Notes: generated by a model from the letters alone, not told the origin. Positions 11,354 to 25,739 are shown, counted from the first letter of the stretch. The stretch is 64,000 nucleotides of DNA from Lineus longissimus (GCF_910592395.1 NC_088309.1:13024599-13088598); one strand, 5' to 3'. Made by a program: numbers and translations.

Positions 11354-12011
11354 CTCATCCAATAAAGACTAGGAGGGACTGTATGCCTACATAATATTTT
11401 GTAGGTAGATGTTAAAATATAAAACGGGTGGATCAATCGCTAGAGGTGGTAAGACAGTGGAGAAAACATAATTTTTTGAATGGAATTTTATTATTAATGC
11501 AAAAATAGGCAAGTACAGTGTATACAATAAACTTATGAAAAATATGTAGGTTATGTACTGATTATTCTTGTTCAGCAAGTGATTAATAATCATGTGTATG
11601 CACATTCATTGAAAATCACAGTTAATCATATTTTTGTCAATTTGAGACAAACTTACTCAAGAATTTTGGCTATAAAACAAGACAAAGGAGATTCACTAGA
11701 CTCAGTGTAAAACTATAAAATTGAATATAAGGTTGGCCTATTGTGCATAATTTCGATTGGCGATGTTTGCAGTAAATGCATGTGTTGTTTGAGTGTAGGC
11801 CTGGTCTTATAGCCAAGATTCTAGAGTATATTAATATACATGTAAAATATGTAGGTTTGTAATGACTATTGGTCTCTCACAGGAATTACTCGCTGGAAGT
11901 GCAGGAGATAATTGTTGCAGTTGTTTTGAAGAAAACAACTTCAAAATTGATGTAGTATTCCAGTAAAAAGGATTCAATATCCTCTGCTGACAGAGAGTAA
12001 CCAGATTGTGG
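11354..12011. other. No gene seen
   Basis: AT-rich stretch with chance ORFs only. Part of it may be the 3' flank of the RPA-like remnant at 12012. Confidence 0.35.
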
Positions 12012-12921
12012 TTATGAATTTTCTGCAGCCTTGATCGCATCTGCTATGTCTGAAATACACTGTTGGCTGAATGATAATTTATGGCACCATTTACTTTCAT
12101 CAATAAATGTGGCTTTGCCCCTGTACGTTCTCTCTGCTTTCAGTATTTTCTGCTGGCAATGACAGTGTGAGCACCGCCCATATTCTGAATCAAGATGATC
12201 ATTGAGGGTTGAACATGAGGTACACTTGCACAACTGCCACAAGCTCCGCATTAATAGTGTCAGTCTCCATTTTTATGTAATGGGTTAATTGAGCAATGGG
12301 AGCTATGGTGGTTTGTGAAGATGTTGATAGACTTGTCTCTTCATTAAGTTTTTTACAGACACATTGGTTAGTTTGTAGCTCTTTCCAACAACAAGAGAAT
12401 GAATGTGGTCACCCCATGAAGTTAATTTGATTAGTCCAGTAACATCAGAAACATATTTGTTCATAAGAGTGGCATGGGCCCTGATAATGTATTTTCTGTC
12501 TCAGTACTGTCATCCTGTGTGAGAACCATAATTTCAATATTGATCTTTTGATGAATAGGCAAGTTTGGAACATTGCTGATTGGAGTAATTACAGCAGATG
12601 GTGGTTCGTAGGGGAATGCGAGTTGGTTTGGTAGTGAAATAATTTCCATTTTTGTTGTTAATTTTACATCTCTTTCTTTTGAAATTTTGGACTGAATAAA
12701 TCCATAGTTTCTGATCTCAATGGGGAATGTGCTTCCCATGTTTTTGAATAGTGTTTCTTTAAATTGCTCAGGTGAGAACGTGATAACATGTTGGTATGTT
12801 TTTTGAACGGTTTGTAATTTGAACGTCAGGTGTTTGGGTTGGGTCAATACATCATGGACATGACCAGTGAGTGCGTTGGTTGACAGTACAGGCTGTGGTG
12901 AGATTGTCTTTGTTGGTGTCG
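12012..12921 (-). pseudogene. RPA-like ssDNA-binding protein, OB folds and zinc ribbon (decayed)
   Basis: After an acceptor (CTTATTTCAG above 12921) the exon reads ATPTKTISPQPVLSTNALTG, FSPEQFKETLFK and INIEIMVLTQDDSTE. A frame change near 12475 leads to MNKYVSDVTGLIKLTSWGDH and LVVGKSYKLTNVSVKNL, a textbook OB-fold pattern of RPA1-like proteins. A slip in an A-run near 12345 gives LSTSSQTTIAPIAQLTHYIK. A further change gives CKCTSCSTL...GRCSHCHCQQK, a zinc ribbon. At least three frame changes indicate a pseudogene unless they are assembly errors. RPA-like proteins occur both as host paralogues and as cargo of Helitron-type transposons; I cannot decide between these. Confidence 0.6.
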
Positions 12922-13327
12922 CTGAAATAAGAAAAAAAGGTTGTTTCATAAAATATTAAACTTTGGGAAATTGTTGAACCTGTTAACTCCAGGTAAGACT
13001 CTATAGCTGTGTTAACACTGCAGCATTAAAACAGTTTGTCATCATGCGAAAACGTTTAAGTCAGTCCCAACGGCTTAGCTATTCACACACACGCAATTCC
13101 TGCACGTCTGGACAAAAATGAATTTTTAACTGTTCTACGAACTGTATGTGTACAAAGAGTCTAGCCCCGATGCTTTAGATCTGTGTGTGAATACAAAATG
13201 AGTTTGAACAAGACGTTTTGGCGCTACACATGCGCGTTGCAGCAATGGCCATTTCCTTCCGTTTGTCAGTGTCGTGGACAGTTCGGATGACTGTATGAAA
13301 CTAATGACAGAATGTACCCCATATTAC

Positions 13328-13471
13328 CTGATCTTTTCTTCGTTTTGTCTGGCGTGAAGACTATCTTTTTCTTGGGACATGTGGGATGAGATGTTTGTTC
13401 TGTAGTTGGTGCCTTTTTCTCTGGCGTGAAGACCATTTTCTTCTTTGCATCAGATATTTGTGTGGTTGGTG
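13328..13471 (-). CDS. Upstream exon of the RPA-like gene
   Basis: Acceptor CCTTTCAG above 13471 and donor GTAATAT below 13328 bound a 144-bp open exon. It encodes a Lys-rich linker with an internal duplication (KKKMVFTPEKKAP, then KKKIVFTPDKTK). It ends one base into a codon and joins the 12921 exon in frame as ...KRS-A-TPTK. The short repeats look like basic nuclear-targeting segments. Further upstream exons were not identified, although an ATG at about 14446 opens about 55 codons on the same strand. Confidence 0.5.
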
Positions 13472-15826
13472 CTGAAAGGTTAGATGGTTTGATAAAATGT
13501 ATGGGTACATGCTTTAAAATCTCAATTTATAATAGTTGTACTTTTTTTCTTCAATGCATCAGCAGACACTGTTTTCCTTCCTTTCTTGTACCTGACCATT
13601 GTCTGAAACAATTCAGATGAAGATGTAGAGTTTACACCTACATGTAGACCCATAAACTTTATGCAGGTTTTGACACGGGTTTCACAAAATGAGGCCCACA
13701 AGAGTGGCACTGGTTATTAAGGGGTTTACAGTATATACAACGCCAAGGTGTGCTTTAATATAGAGGTATATGCCTTTTATCTATGCTGGCTTTTGTACCG
13801 GGGTTGTATACTTATTGAGAGATTTACAAGCCAAGACGCATCTTCGTAGACAGCAGAGTTGTCCAGTCAAAAGTAATTGAAAACAATCAGTCCGCCGCTA
13901 GGGGAGGATCAATCAATGAGGTGGGCTGTCCTTCTTTTTGTTTAAATGACCCCTATTGAGTCTTATTAGCCACCTCTACATGCACCAGTGTGACTCCAAA
14001 TGCCTTCAAAATGCATAATAAATGAGACCTACAAGAGGGAGGGTCCTAATGGTGTATGTGTACAAGAGGGGGGGGGATCAAAGGAAGTAACGTACCCTTG
14101 AAGGATTTAGATGTTCCTTCAATTTTGGGAATAAGTTGATTCTTAGTATGATGACTTGTCAGACATTTTTCTACAGCAAATATAGAAATATTTAGAAGAT
14201 AGAAATATTTAAGATGGGATGTCCCCAGTTCCAGTGGTGACTACAACCATCCTGCTTACTAGCATAATACCTGTGGCGCGGGTTGTTTTAGGGTGTTGGC
14301 TTACTCTGGGGTTGGAGCAATTTGGGTAAAATGAAATAATATGTCTGGGGGTTGTGATGTTGTCTTGATTTTGATGATTGGGACAATCTGGGTGATATGG
14401 TTTGATTGGTCTGAGGGGTTGTGACCGGAAAAATCAAACTCCACTCCATTTTGACGAACTACTTCGCGAATGGTGAAGAGGCAATGGCGTGTTACAAACT
14501 TAGTACAACAAATGCCGCGAGCATAGTGGGTGGCAGCACCAGACGGAGGAAGTAGTTCGCCTTGGGTTTTTTCGACACCCTCCGCACGGACTCCACTCGT
14601 TCCTGAACACTCACTTACTTGTTAATCTGCAGTGGTTAGCCTGTTTTTATTGCAGAAAAGAAATGTTAATCGGGATTTTATATTATATTTTATATTTGTC
14701 CCGGGTATTCATATAGGGAGCTGTGCGCTACTTTTACCCAGTGCTTGGGTCGGGTGAGGCGGTTTTGTTATGATGAGACGTGTATCACGTGATGAATTCC
14801 AATACGGTACTTAGAAAAATTAAGAGCGATTAACAACGTAAGGTGAAAGAGTACCACCAAAATAAAGGGGGAAAATTGTGGAAATGGATGAATGCTTTAA
14901 ACATATAGTGGCCCCAATACTTTCCCGGCTTATTTTTGTATAATCCCACACTTTTGATTTAACAGATGGCCCCATATGCAAATCAGACCTGCTGAAAAGG
15001 CCCCTTACGTTCATGAGTATGCCCATATATAGAAAGAACAAAAAAAGCTATTTCTCCGAGATCGCTGCAAATTTTACCAATTTAACCTGGCGAGGTGCAT
15101 CTCCATATCAACCACGACTTTCAGGAAAAGTTTCGAGGTCATCCGATCTGAACTGACGGAGGAGATGTGTGACAAACTATTTCAGCTCTACGTCCATTAT
15201 AGTAGTGATTTTTATGATTTCTTCTGCAAAATTTAATGATTTAGGATATGAATCGATTTGAGACGTATTTTTACTTGTAATCCTCATAGTATTAGTTTAG
15301 GAACCTCTGGTACCCAGTTGTAACTTGTGTCATTGTGTATTCAGCTTGTTTTAATCAGAATGCCCTCTTCCTTTGCTACATAAATTGTGGCAAATTTAGA
15401 CATGAGTTATCAACTGTCTGATTTCATAAAATTAGCAGCCAGCTCTGTTAGTTCGCGATGACGTGATGCCTTTCCCGACGTCGTTCCACCATCATCACGT
15501 CTGGGAAATCATGCGAGCAAGGACAACAGAAGTACTGTAATAAATTATGCGTATCTAGGCACACTGTGCTTAAAATCAGGGTGTGCTTATATCCCGAATA
15601 TAAGCGTATGCGCTTAGAGGGAGCAAAAAAACCCCTTCTTTCAATTCCTGGCAGGAGCCTTGGAAATTTATTAGCGCATGTGCCTATAATCAAGAAATTT
15701 TGCCAAGTAAAATTTGCGCTAAAACAAGCACTTTTCATTTATAAGCGCATGCGCCTAAATATGTATAATTAGGGTAATTAAAGGAATTGTACATTAACAT
15801 ATACATGCTCTACATGTACAGTTAAG
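13472..15826. other. Mostly non-coding; one dispersed repeat
   Basis: I see no convincing exon. The block 15200-15370 (TTATGATTTCTTCTGC, 'acttgtaatcctcatag') recurs in diverged form at 19650-19830, the sequence that hosts the second MULE-like element. Near 15600 and 15745 the word ATAAGCGYATGCGC occurs twice. Confidence 0.4.
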
Positions 15827-16603
<777 letters not shown>

Positions 16604-16647
16604 ACATGCCATTTTTTGTCAATAAATTGAAATAAAATACAAACAAG

Positions 16648-18333
16648 AGGCCCAAGGGCCTGGCGCTCAGCTGAGTTAATATCATTAATATATTCCCGGT
16701 GTTTAGTTCATTATGCATGAAAATGGCATGCTCCATGGTATTTGATATCCTTTTGCGATCACTACGGTACCAATGTTTTTGGTTGACATAGTTATGCCAC
16801 TGTTCATTCCTCAATCCTGACCATAATTTGGGTGAAATCATCGTATGAAAATATTTACCGAAACATGAAGTTTATGCCATGAATGAGGATACTCATTGTC
16901 ATAGCCTCGTTTACAAGTACGAAGTATTTTCCCGCGAATATTCAAAACTGCTTGGCTCCTTGCCAGTTAAATAACATGTGACTATACACAAAATAGAAAA
17001 CTTTGATGGAAATTGTAAATCATTTTTTTATCTATCAGGGGAAACAAGCTGATGATGATCAAATAAATCATTCATGAGAAATCGTTTTGTTGCTGAAGCT
17101 TGCATGACGAAGTTAATTCTAAACCTTTTCTTGTGCTCTACTACGCCACCGTAGTTTTCTATTTAGACCAGCGATGACATCATTTCTGGTGATTCCCTAC
17201 GTTGTCCAATGAGCGCTTTTTAAAATGTGCCATTTGGTATTGTACAGTATGCAATGTATTTTTTCAGCGCTGCCAGTTGCCGAACAGAATGCCGTAGCTC
17301 CCTCAATTTCCAATCAATTTTTATGGGAGTGACATTATTGTATTGCTTAGAATGTCTACTTTTTACTCATGAAAGAATCGTAGAACTAAAACATAATAGG
17401 CGAACAGAATCATGCCGATTCACTGCACATACTGTGGGAATTCTCCACTTCAAAATACATCGGCGATGTCATCGCGAACAGAGCATGCACTTCCGATATC
17501 ATTTTCACAGAAATGTGGCCAAATTTTCAAGAACTAATTTCTGAAAGTAGTCCCTAAAGACCTTATGACTACCACTGAAACGAACTAGTGATAACATCGC
17601 CTACCAGACTACTTTTTAAGCAGAAAATTGGGTACTTGAGTGTCATTGAGCTCCAAGATTATTGCACATGGCGTAAACAACATGCCACCATTTTGTCTCC
17701 GCTTCGGTATTTCGTACGCCGCTTATAATGCACCTTCTCAATTAAAACCAACATAATAAGGCCTTACATCGTTGATTGAATAGGAACACCACACAAAACA
17801 CAATAAAGTGGGGGTACAATCGATTACGAAGCTGAAGTGAACAGTGATTTATTCCTGGAGCTACTGCTTTTGTTGTGTAGCTGCCATGTTTTGAGAACTG
17901 GCAAATAGGAGACTTCATTGATGGCTGACGTCATCGGGCGGGAATTGGAATCGGCAGAAATAATTAAAAGGCAGGTAGCGCCCTCTCCTGTTAAAATTTT
18001 GAACTTTTTCTCAATAAAATAGATTTTCAAGAATTTTATCTTAATATTAGAGCATATTTCGACTAATTCTGCTGATCCTAGGCCGATATAGGCCAGTTTC
18101 CTTCATGCACTCTCGCTCGCAGGAAGTAGGTCGAATGGCGACAAATTTTGTTTTGAAAGTAGAGTTTGACCAGAAGTATCCAGAAATGCAAAATTGAAGT
18201 CTCTAGGTCTTACGGTTACAAAACGTGCACCATGGGTTTAACGGACGGATTGATGGATGGATGGATGGACAGACGGACGCCACTGAACAACTTATTTGAC
18301 AAGCTCGGCTGACTTAGTCAGCTGAGCTAAAAA
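16648..18333 (-). mobile_element. Helentron-like repeat, subfamily B, copy 1
   Basis: The low end carries the hairpin GGCCCAAGGGCC followed by GCGCTCAGCTGA. The high end is a GGATGGATGGA/GACGGACG stretch and then GTCAGCTGAGCTAAAAA. The two end motifs are exact reverse complements over TCAGCTGAGC. The head starts directly after the Tc1 relic. The body is non-coding. Confidence 0.65.
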
Positions 18334-18528
18334 CCATTGTATGAAAGAAATTACCCCTTGAAGTACTTGTTATCAACCTCAGACAGAATTAGGTCATATT
18401 TAAACCTAGTCTACTAGAATCAGTGTTGATATCATTAAAAGTAATTAATTCAACAAATATACAGCCAGGCCTACAGCTAGCTACAGGCTACATACATCAT
18501 GTATTGTGTACATTATACACTATGCTTG

Positions 18529-19402
18529 GGCTTACTGGACTTTGCCCAATATTTCGCCAAAAAAGTATTCTACGCATCGGTCCCTAGGTGACTTTTCCTA
18601 TTCATAATACACAGCCTGTCCATCCTAGATCGTGGTTACATGGGGAGTAATCGTTGTAAAATTAGGCCAAATGCAAAGACAGTTAACCCGGGTGCCACTA
18701 TGTTTACGATGCGAACAAGCCGTGTAAGTCATTATCAGCATTATTTTCATTGAACATTTGCGGGTACAGCGTCACAGGAAGCAGCATTGAACGGTAAACA
18801 GGTTCACATCATATTCAGACAACGGCTTGTAACGGCCATACAGGAAACGATTCGTATCAAAAACCAACGATCACAACTATTCGCTTGCTGAGAGTATAGG
18901 CCTACATTACGCGCATACATTACATTCAGACATTTGAGCTTCCAAGCTTTGAGAAATAACTGGTCATGTGCGAATTTGGCATGTAATTTTGGTAATTTAC
19001 GTGAGTACATTTTCAACCCCGAAAGTGTGAAGTAAAGTTATGCTTTTATTTAGTAAAAATCGGTAGGCATGTCCAACAAGACATGTGTCTCAGCTGCCTG
19101 GGTGGGTGTGGGTCATCACTCAAAAGTCGTTCTCTGCAATGCATGCAAGCACTGCGTGTGTGTTTGATTTGTGTATACAATGTACGTTACCCTCTCTACT
19201 TCAAATGAATGAACCTCATAAGGGTTTGATTAATTAATTGTTTAATTCATGATTTTGATTTTTAAAAACACGTATTCATAATGGAAAACACATCCATACT
19301 GGTGACTGACACCATGTATCGAACTTGACGTACCGGGGTAAAACATAATGGTCGCTCCCCCATTTCGCTCGTTTCGTTTCGTTGCGCAAAGTCCAGTAAG
19401 CC
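18529..19402 (+). mobile_element. MULE-like element X (874 bp) with 9-bp target duplication
   Basis: The ends GGCTTACTGGACTTTGC and its exact inverse bound the element. CTATGCTTG occurs immediately outside on both sides (18520-18528 and 19403-19411). A 9-bp duplication with terminal inverted repeats fits Mutator-like elements; Rehavkus elements share that length. It has no transposase. The whole of X reappears in inverse orientation within element Y. Confidence 0.85.
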
Positions 19403-19841
19403 CTATGCTTGTGCAGTACATTTCTAATCGCTATCTCATGTGTAGCGAACGGAAAATTGTTGTAAACATGGCCCAATTTCAGTAATTAAAGACAGCTTTA
19501 TCAAGCTTTGAGCACTTGTTTCCTATATTGAAACATCCTAAGAGTCAGAGTAATTTAGAGCTGATTTGAGCGCAGAGTGTTTCAAAAACAAACAAAATTG
19601 GTATCAACAAAATTTTGATTGTCCACCATCTCGGTTTTTCCATTTACTGCTTTATTATGATTTGTTCTGCCAAATTTAACCAATTTAGGATTTATTAATC
19701 AATTTGACACTTTATGCCTGTATTTTAGAAGTATTTTAACTTGTAATCTTCATAGTTTTAGTCCATAGGTAAGTTTGTATGATTAGGTATGCGGGCCCGT
19801 TTTGATCAGAAAATGAAATGCCATTGCTGGCAAGCTGCCAT

Positions 19842-21668
19842 GGCTTACTGGACTTTGCGCAACGAAACGAAACGAGCGAAATGGGGGAGCAACCATAATG
19901 TTTTACCTCGGTACGTCAAGTTCGATACATGGTGTCAGTCACCAGTATGGATGTGTTTTCCATTATGAATACGTGTTTTTAAAAATCAAAATCATGAATT
20001 TCCTTTCCATTAGAAGAAAATGATGACGACGTTTCAGTTTAGGAGCCTAAGTTTTGTGGTCCCAATGGCCAAATTAACCCCTCGTTGGCTGAAAAGTCAA
20101 TTCACCGGTCACAAATGGTAGAAAATGACCCCCAAAACTTCAGACCCCCAACCTGGTAATTATCACGGTCAGCCCACAACAAAATTTCTATGGTTTGAAG
20201 ATCTAACTCCGGGCTGTATTATATGCTGGAAATTGATTTTCATCGGCACGTCTGGGAAAAATCTATGGGGCGCTAAACTTGACCAATTCAACTTTTTAAT
20301 GCATTAGCAATTTGATAATAAATGTAGTGGTACCCGTAACCGCTTGAGGTCTGGACTTAAAACTTTGTTTACAAATTCACACCAAATTTCGTTTCAAAAT
20401 TATTCTTTGTTTGGCACCAGGGGGCGTAATGCAAAAAAGCATGAAACAGACGATACGGCCTGTAGTTTTGTCGGTTTTTCATGGGGGGGGGGGGGGGGGG
20501 GGAGTTAGCACTTAGCATTGGCTATGGTATACGTTTGATAGTCACTTCTCAATGGCTTTGTGTAGTTCTTCGGTCTTGGGTTTGATTCGTGAGATATTCT
20601 CTTCAAAATGTTTGTGTTGTGCTATCTAAACGGTCATGGGTTTGATTCTTTAGGTTACTACGGTTCAGGTCCCATGGTGTCTGAGATCAGTGATCGAGTT
20701 CCATAGTGTTTCAGGAGGCAGCTAGGCTGCATGATGTTTCATAGCGGGGGTTTCCAGCTATTTTTTCTCAGATCGGAGGTTTGGAGCTCTTGGATCTAAG
20801 GAAGGGTGCATACTGTCTCAAATCCAAGGTTTAGACCCTACACAATGGGGGAGACTCAGGTAAACTCCAGAGCCAAAAAGTTTTAACTTTGGGTTAACTC
20901 TACACTTTCAAGTCTCATGGTGAACACTGGGGTTAGTGCTAGTGTTAGTGTTAACTCCGAGTTAACTCAGACATTTGACCTCACCCATTGTCTAAAATCG
21001 GAGGTGCATATGTTATCTCATATTGGAGATTGGTTGCCATGGTATCCCAGTTCGGAGGTCAGGCCCCCTATGGTGTCTCAGGTCGGAGGTTTGTCCCCTG
21101 CCGTGTCTCCAATCGGATATTTGACCCCTGGGCTTTAAATTTCTGGTAGTGCTATAGTGTCTCAGATCGGAGGTAGAGTGCCATGATCCTTACAGCAATT
21201 TGCACTCTCCGTCTTCTTGAATTGGTGTTTTGGTGACACTGAAATTGTGCTGCACCCTCGCCTCCCGCAATGTCTGAATGTAATGTATGCACGTAATGTA
21301 TACTCTCAGCAAGCGAATAGTTGTGATCGTCGGTTTTTGATACGAATCGTTTCCTGAATGGCCGTTACAAGCCGTTTTCTGAATATGATGTGAACCTGTT
21401 TACCGTTCAATGCTGCTTCCTGTGATGCTGTACCCGCAAATGTTCAATGAAAAACATGCTAATAATGACTTACACGGCTTGTTCGCATCGTAAACATAGT
21501 GGTACCCGGGTTAACTGTCTTTGTGTTTGGCCTAATTTTACAACGATTACTCCCCATGTAACCACGATCTGGGATGGACAGGCTGTGTATTGTGAATAGG
21601 AAAAGACACCTAGGGACCGTTGCGTAGAATACTTTTTTGGCCAAATATTGCGCAAAGTCCAGAAAGCC
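19842..21668 (-). mobile_element. MULE-like element Y (1,827 bp) with 9-bp target duplication
   Basis: It has the same ends as X and is flanked on both sides by AGCTGCCAT (19833-19841 and 21669-21677). Its first 155 bp are the inverse of the right end of X, and its last 400 bp are the inverse of the left end. The extra length is a central block with an 18-G run at about 20484 and the repeat array at 20650-21190. It is non-autonomous. Confidence 0.85.
20650..21190 (+). repeat. Degenerate tandem repeat (TGTCTCAGATCGGAGGT)
   Basis: Words like GTCTCAGATCGGAGGTTTG preceded by CCATGGTG recur irregularly about eight times inside element Y and give a long chance ORF at 20917-21138. I interpret this as repeat-driven, not as a gene. 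Confidence 0.6.
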
Positions 21669-21677
21669 AGCTGCCAT

Positions 21678-23837
21678 CGTCCATGCCCATGACACCGACA
21701 CCGACATGAGTGAACTGCGTACATGGCGTAGTCGAGTTGAGTCGGCAAACTCACTCAAAATCTTCAAAAATCAGCGGGATTTCTGAAATAACTTGCATCA
21801 AGGCATCATTACCTATATATCTGCATATTCGGATGACAGAAATATAAAAGTCTTACCTTTATTTTAGGCAAATTGCAACATCTATGGACCGATACACATC
21901 CATATGAGGTCAAGTGTTTCAGCTGAGTGAGCAAGATGGGAATTGATGTATCCATCCGCAGTACTAACTTCTCATCTCATGGTTAATGAGTAAACAACAA
22001 CATTTCATCACAATATTATTTATTACTTAATAGGGAGCTCTTGAGCGAGCTTTATGGTTAGAGTCGATTGTGTGTGTATACCGTCAACGAAAAAAACTTG
22101 ACCCGGTTGACCAGAACCAGAAAACCTCCGCGCCCAGGTGACATTTTTGCACGCGAATCGTATACGCCAATGCACAGCAATTTACCTGGGGAGAGATTTT
22201 CTTTTTCCAAAACAATTCAGCGGGACGCGATGATGTTTACGCAGAGTAGCGGTTGTTCGGTTGGAGATTTCGTCAAAACAGGGCCGAATCAAAGTGTGAC
22301 GATACCCTGGGGCGAATCGCAATGCATTAAACAACAATCTGCATCGATGCCAGGGATTATTTTTCTCTTTCCGCCAAGAAATCGTGCTTTGAACTGGCAA
22401 AATTCCGCAAAAGATTTTCAGTCTGCTAACTTTTCCGTAGTACGCATGTGCACCAACATGATCGGTCCGGGGCTGCCCGTTTCGATGACGATTTCGTCAA
22501 TATCATGGGGTGTGGCAAGATGTCGACGGTCTGGTTCCATTTATAATGCAATAATCTTGAAAGTACATTGGTCTCAATGTCTATTTCCCCGTTTCCATGG
22601 CAAAATCCTACCGTGAAACCTGAAACCACTCGTCCACAACCTTTCAATTTTCCGTAGAAAGCGCATGCATACTAACTCAAACGCACGCGCTACCCTCAGG
22701 TCGCACTAGCCAGTGCGGAGGCCAGGCCTACCTGCCTCCAAAAATGATGCAACACCATTTCATGCATACCCCTGTTCCAGCGGCTGTAGACTTGGCAGTA
22801 CCTTACTCTCACACAAACCTATACATTTCTGAATAGCTTGTCTCTTGTAGAATACATCTGGCCACGTTTCAACGTCGTCTAGACAAATCAAGCAATATAT
22901 CCTGGAGGTTCGACAGCAAACTTGGTCGACTTTGGAGTTTTCTGGTTATATCGGCAAGTTACATAAATCGGAAGAGGTGCCGAGCATTGCGCTGTTTTAT
23001 ATGATGTTTTATTTTGAGAAGACAGTGGATTGGGTGCTTTTTGACTACATGGGGATGCGAGTCCAACCTAAGCGTCTCATAAGGCCGAAGGCGTTGTTCC
23101 AGCACAAGGGTCTGTCAAGTGCATAGACTGATGTAGCACAATGCATGAGACACCCTGTAATTTGTAAAATTTCACCTCTATGCCTTATAACTTCAAGATT
23201 AACACCTGATCACCACTGGCTAGTGAGACCTCAAACTATTCAGGACAGGGGGTCGGCTAAGGTCTTTTTGAATTCAAATCCTACACTTGTGTCTTGGGAT
23301 CATTATGCTTATCTCCGGGCAAAAATACCTATCCTTCTCCTGTTATGTTTAGTTTCCCACATTCTCCCCACCTATTTTCTATACTGCGACAGCGTCTATT
23401 CGGTCTACTGGCATGATGGCATCATCCTAACTATATTCCCCCCTCTCCTAACCACCAACTACTGGCCATCATTGACATTGTGTGCAAGCCAACTGCTTCT
23501 TCGGTCAACTGCCATGATGGCATCATCCTAACTATATCCCCCCCCCCCCCACCCCCACCCCCACCACCACCACCCGAGTCTTCTCGCTCACCAGCCCTAT
23601 TAACGAAGAGCTCCCTATCAAGGCCTGAGCCTTCCTCATATTAAAAACAAATAGATGTAAGACTTGTAATATTGTTGTAATGATGAACCTTTGATGCTTT
23701 CGTGGAAATCTTTAGGACTATTTTTTTGCACAGACTGGATATCATACCAATGGCGTATTATTCTCAACCTCAATCGACTTTGTGGCATAATAGCCATGTT
23801 TAAGAGCACTAATTGTGGTTCGTGGGAATAATATTAG
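21678..23837. other. No supported gene; short imperfect duplication
   Basis: A 182-codon ORF at 22068-22616 (+) matches nothing I recognise, has no splice or family support, and I do not call it. At 23400-23540 a block ending CATGATGGCATCATCCTAAC occurs twice, followed by a poly-C/CCACC run. Confidence 0.4.
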
Positions 23838-24310
23838 CCAAAAAATGGCTTGCTGAAGCGAGCAATACCCCTCAGCCTATGTGAGGTGAATAATGATTTT
23901 GGTAAGAGAAGGGAAGTATAGGAGAGCATAGTGTTTTATATTATGGCTGATGTTATTTTGGGTTGAGTTACGTGTGTCATTATTGGCTTTGCGGGTGTGG
24001 GGAAAAAGACAATGGATGGCGATAGTGTCTTGGAAATTTTAACAGATCATGTCAAGGCAGCGAACAATGCATTTATCAATCAAATTTGGCCCCAACATCC
24101 CGGCCTTTAAATGTGAACTAAATGGGTGAACATTTATGAAAGAGACACTGAAAGTCGCACATCACAAACCCTGTAGATAATGCTGAGTAATAGGCCTACA
24201 CGAAATAATAACAAATGCTCTAATGCAATTTACTGAGATTGTCCAATATTACGCAAAATTAACGAGTATTCACTATGCAATACTACGAACTGCGATTGTT
24301 CAATATAATG

Positions 24311-25640
24311 CTATGCGAAAGTAAAGACTGTCCTGAAAGGGTGCAAATGCACAATCAACTGACCTTTCAACGAAAGTTCAATAAAATGAGTCATTATTTG
24401 TTGTAGATGTAGTGGGTAAGTATCCTTTGCACAAAGATACTGAGAAGCGGACCGATCAAGGCCAAAGACCGACCGATCAACGCTAAACAGTTGTAGTTGA
24501 TTCACTATTAGGCAATTGCAAAACAGGTCATTTGTGGGTTTAGAGATTATGATGTGGCAGGTACTGCGTTCGGCGAGGTGCACTGTCAATCTCTTTGGCT
24601 GGAAGATGTTCCGCATGACCTTTGTCCAATAGGTCCTTCACTGCAGTACAGTACTACGAGTGTAGTTCTTGATCCTTCACTAGGAGATTCCTGAGATTGT
24701 TTAATCTCTGCTGTAACATGACGTTGTCATTGGGTAACTGCATCTCAATAGACCTGAAAGGATAACCTGGTGTTTTTGTCCCAGGAAACCGCTAACTTCC
24801 AGTCATCTGGTGACCACTGCATTCCATTATTATTGGACAGGATCCCTGTCTCCAGATGCAGAACTTCTCCACTTGCCTTTCCAAAAGGACTTCAGCATCA
24901 CTGACATAGTCGGAGACTACTTTCGCAGCAGGGCCATCCCCAAGAGAGCCATTGAGTGCTCACCCTAATGCTGTTCTTGTAGCATATGGCTCTGCATCCT
25001 TTCCATATTTTGCTTCAAAGGGAATTAATATTCGTGGTGAATGCTGGGCAATTTACTTTGTAACCTTCAGGTACTGCTAGTGCTCTCAAATGTTCCCATC
25101 TTTCAATATCCATTCCTACACACCCATTGAGCTCGGGAAATTTATCCAAAGCGTAGACATTTGGCAGACTAATGACCTTACACTGTTCCTTCCTTTGATG
25201 GGTCCTGAGTACTTGCAGACTAATCTCAGTCGCTTCCATATCCTTTCCCTCATGCAACGTTTCTAAGGGGAAATGCATTTTCCTTCCAGTCAATCTCAAC
25301 TGTTCGACCATTGCCTTTGAGCAAAATGAGGTATTGCTTCCAGAGTCCATAAGTGCTAGAGTCTGGACGAAGCTGTCTTGACCTTTATCCCCGACACTGA
25401 CTGTAACAATTGGAAGTGCTACTTGTGGGAATATGTGAGCTTTGCGATGTAGTGTGCCATATTGAAAGTTGGTTGACTTAAAAGTATCCTCCTTGACTAG
25501 ATGAATCTGAGGCTGCTTTTGTCCATATTGACCACCACTTACTGCATATTGTTGCTGTCTCACAGGTTCATCAGACGTGACTCACATGCAGGCCTATGGT
25601 GACTATTGCTGTCATCTGACATCGGTCTGTTTGCAAACAC
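24311..25640 (-). pseudogene. BEL/Pao LTR-retrotransposon pol fragment
   Basis: The minus-strand ORF at 25015-25563 carries the retropepsin-type signature ALMDSGSNTSF and downstream text (ISLPNVYALDKFPELNG) typical of the DUF1758 peptidase region of Pao elements. Lower down, broken frames read ALNGSLGDGPAA, a VEKFW-like segment, then RLNNLRNLLVKDQELHS, YCTAVKDLLDKGHAEHLPAK and a TQYLPHH segment, the start of a Pao reverse transcriptase. Stops (near 24650 and 24815) and frame changes show it is dead. No LTRs were found. Confidence 0.75.
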
Positions 25641-25739
25641 ACAGTTATCTCCACTGACACTGCACAGCTGCCCACCCTCAGAGAGACTGAAAGGGGCTTT
25701 GATTATCAAGGCCTTCTTGTATCAATAAGCCTATCACCT

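Noticed and set aside
22068-22616. 182-codon plus-strand ORF
   Set aside because: No recognisable motif, unusual composition, no splice or promoter support, and overlapping ORFs on the other strand; treated as chance.
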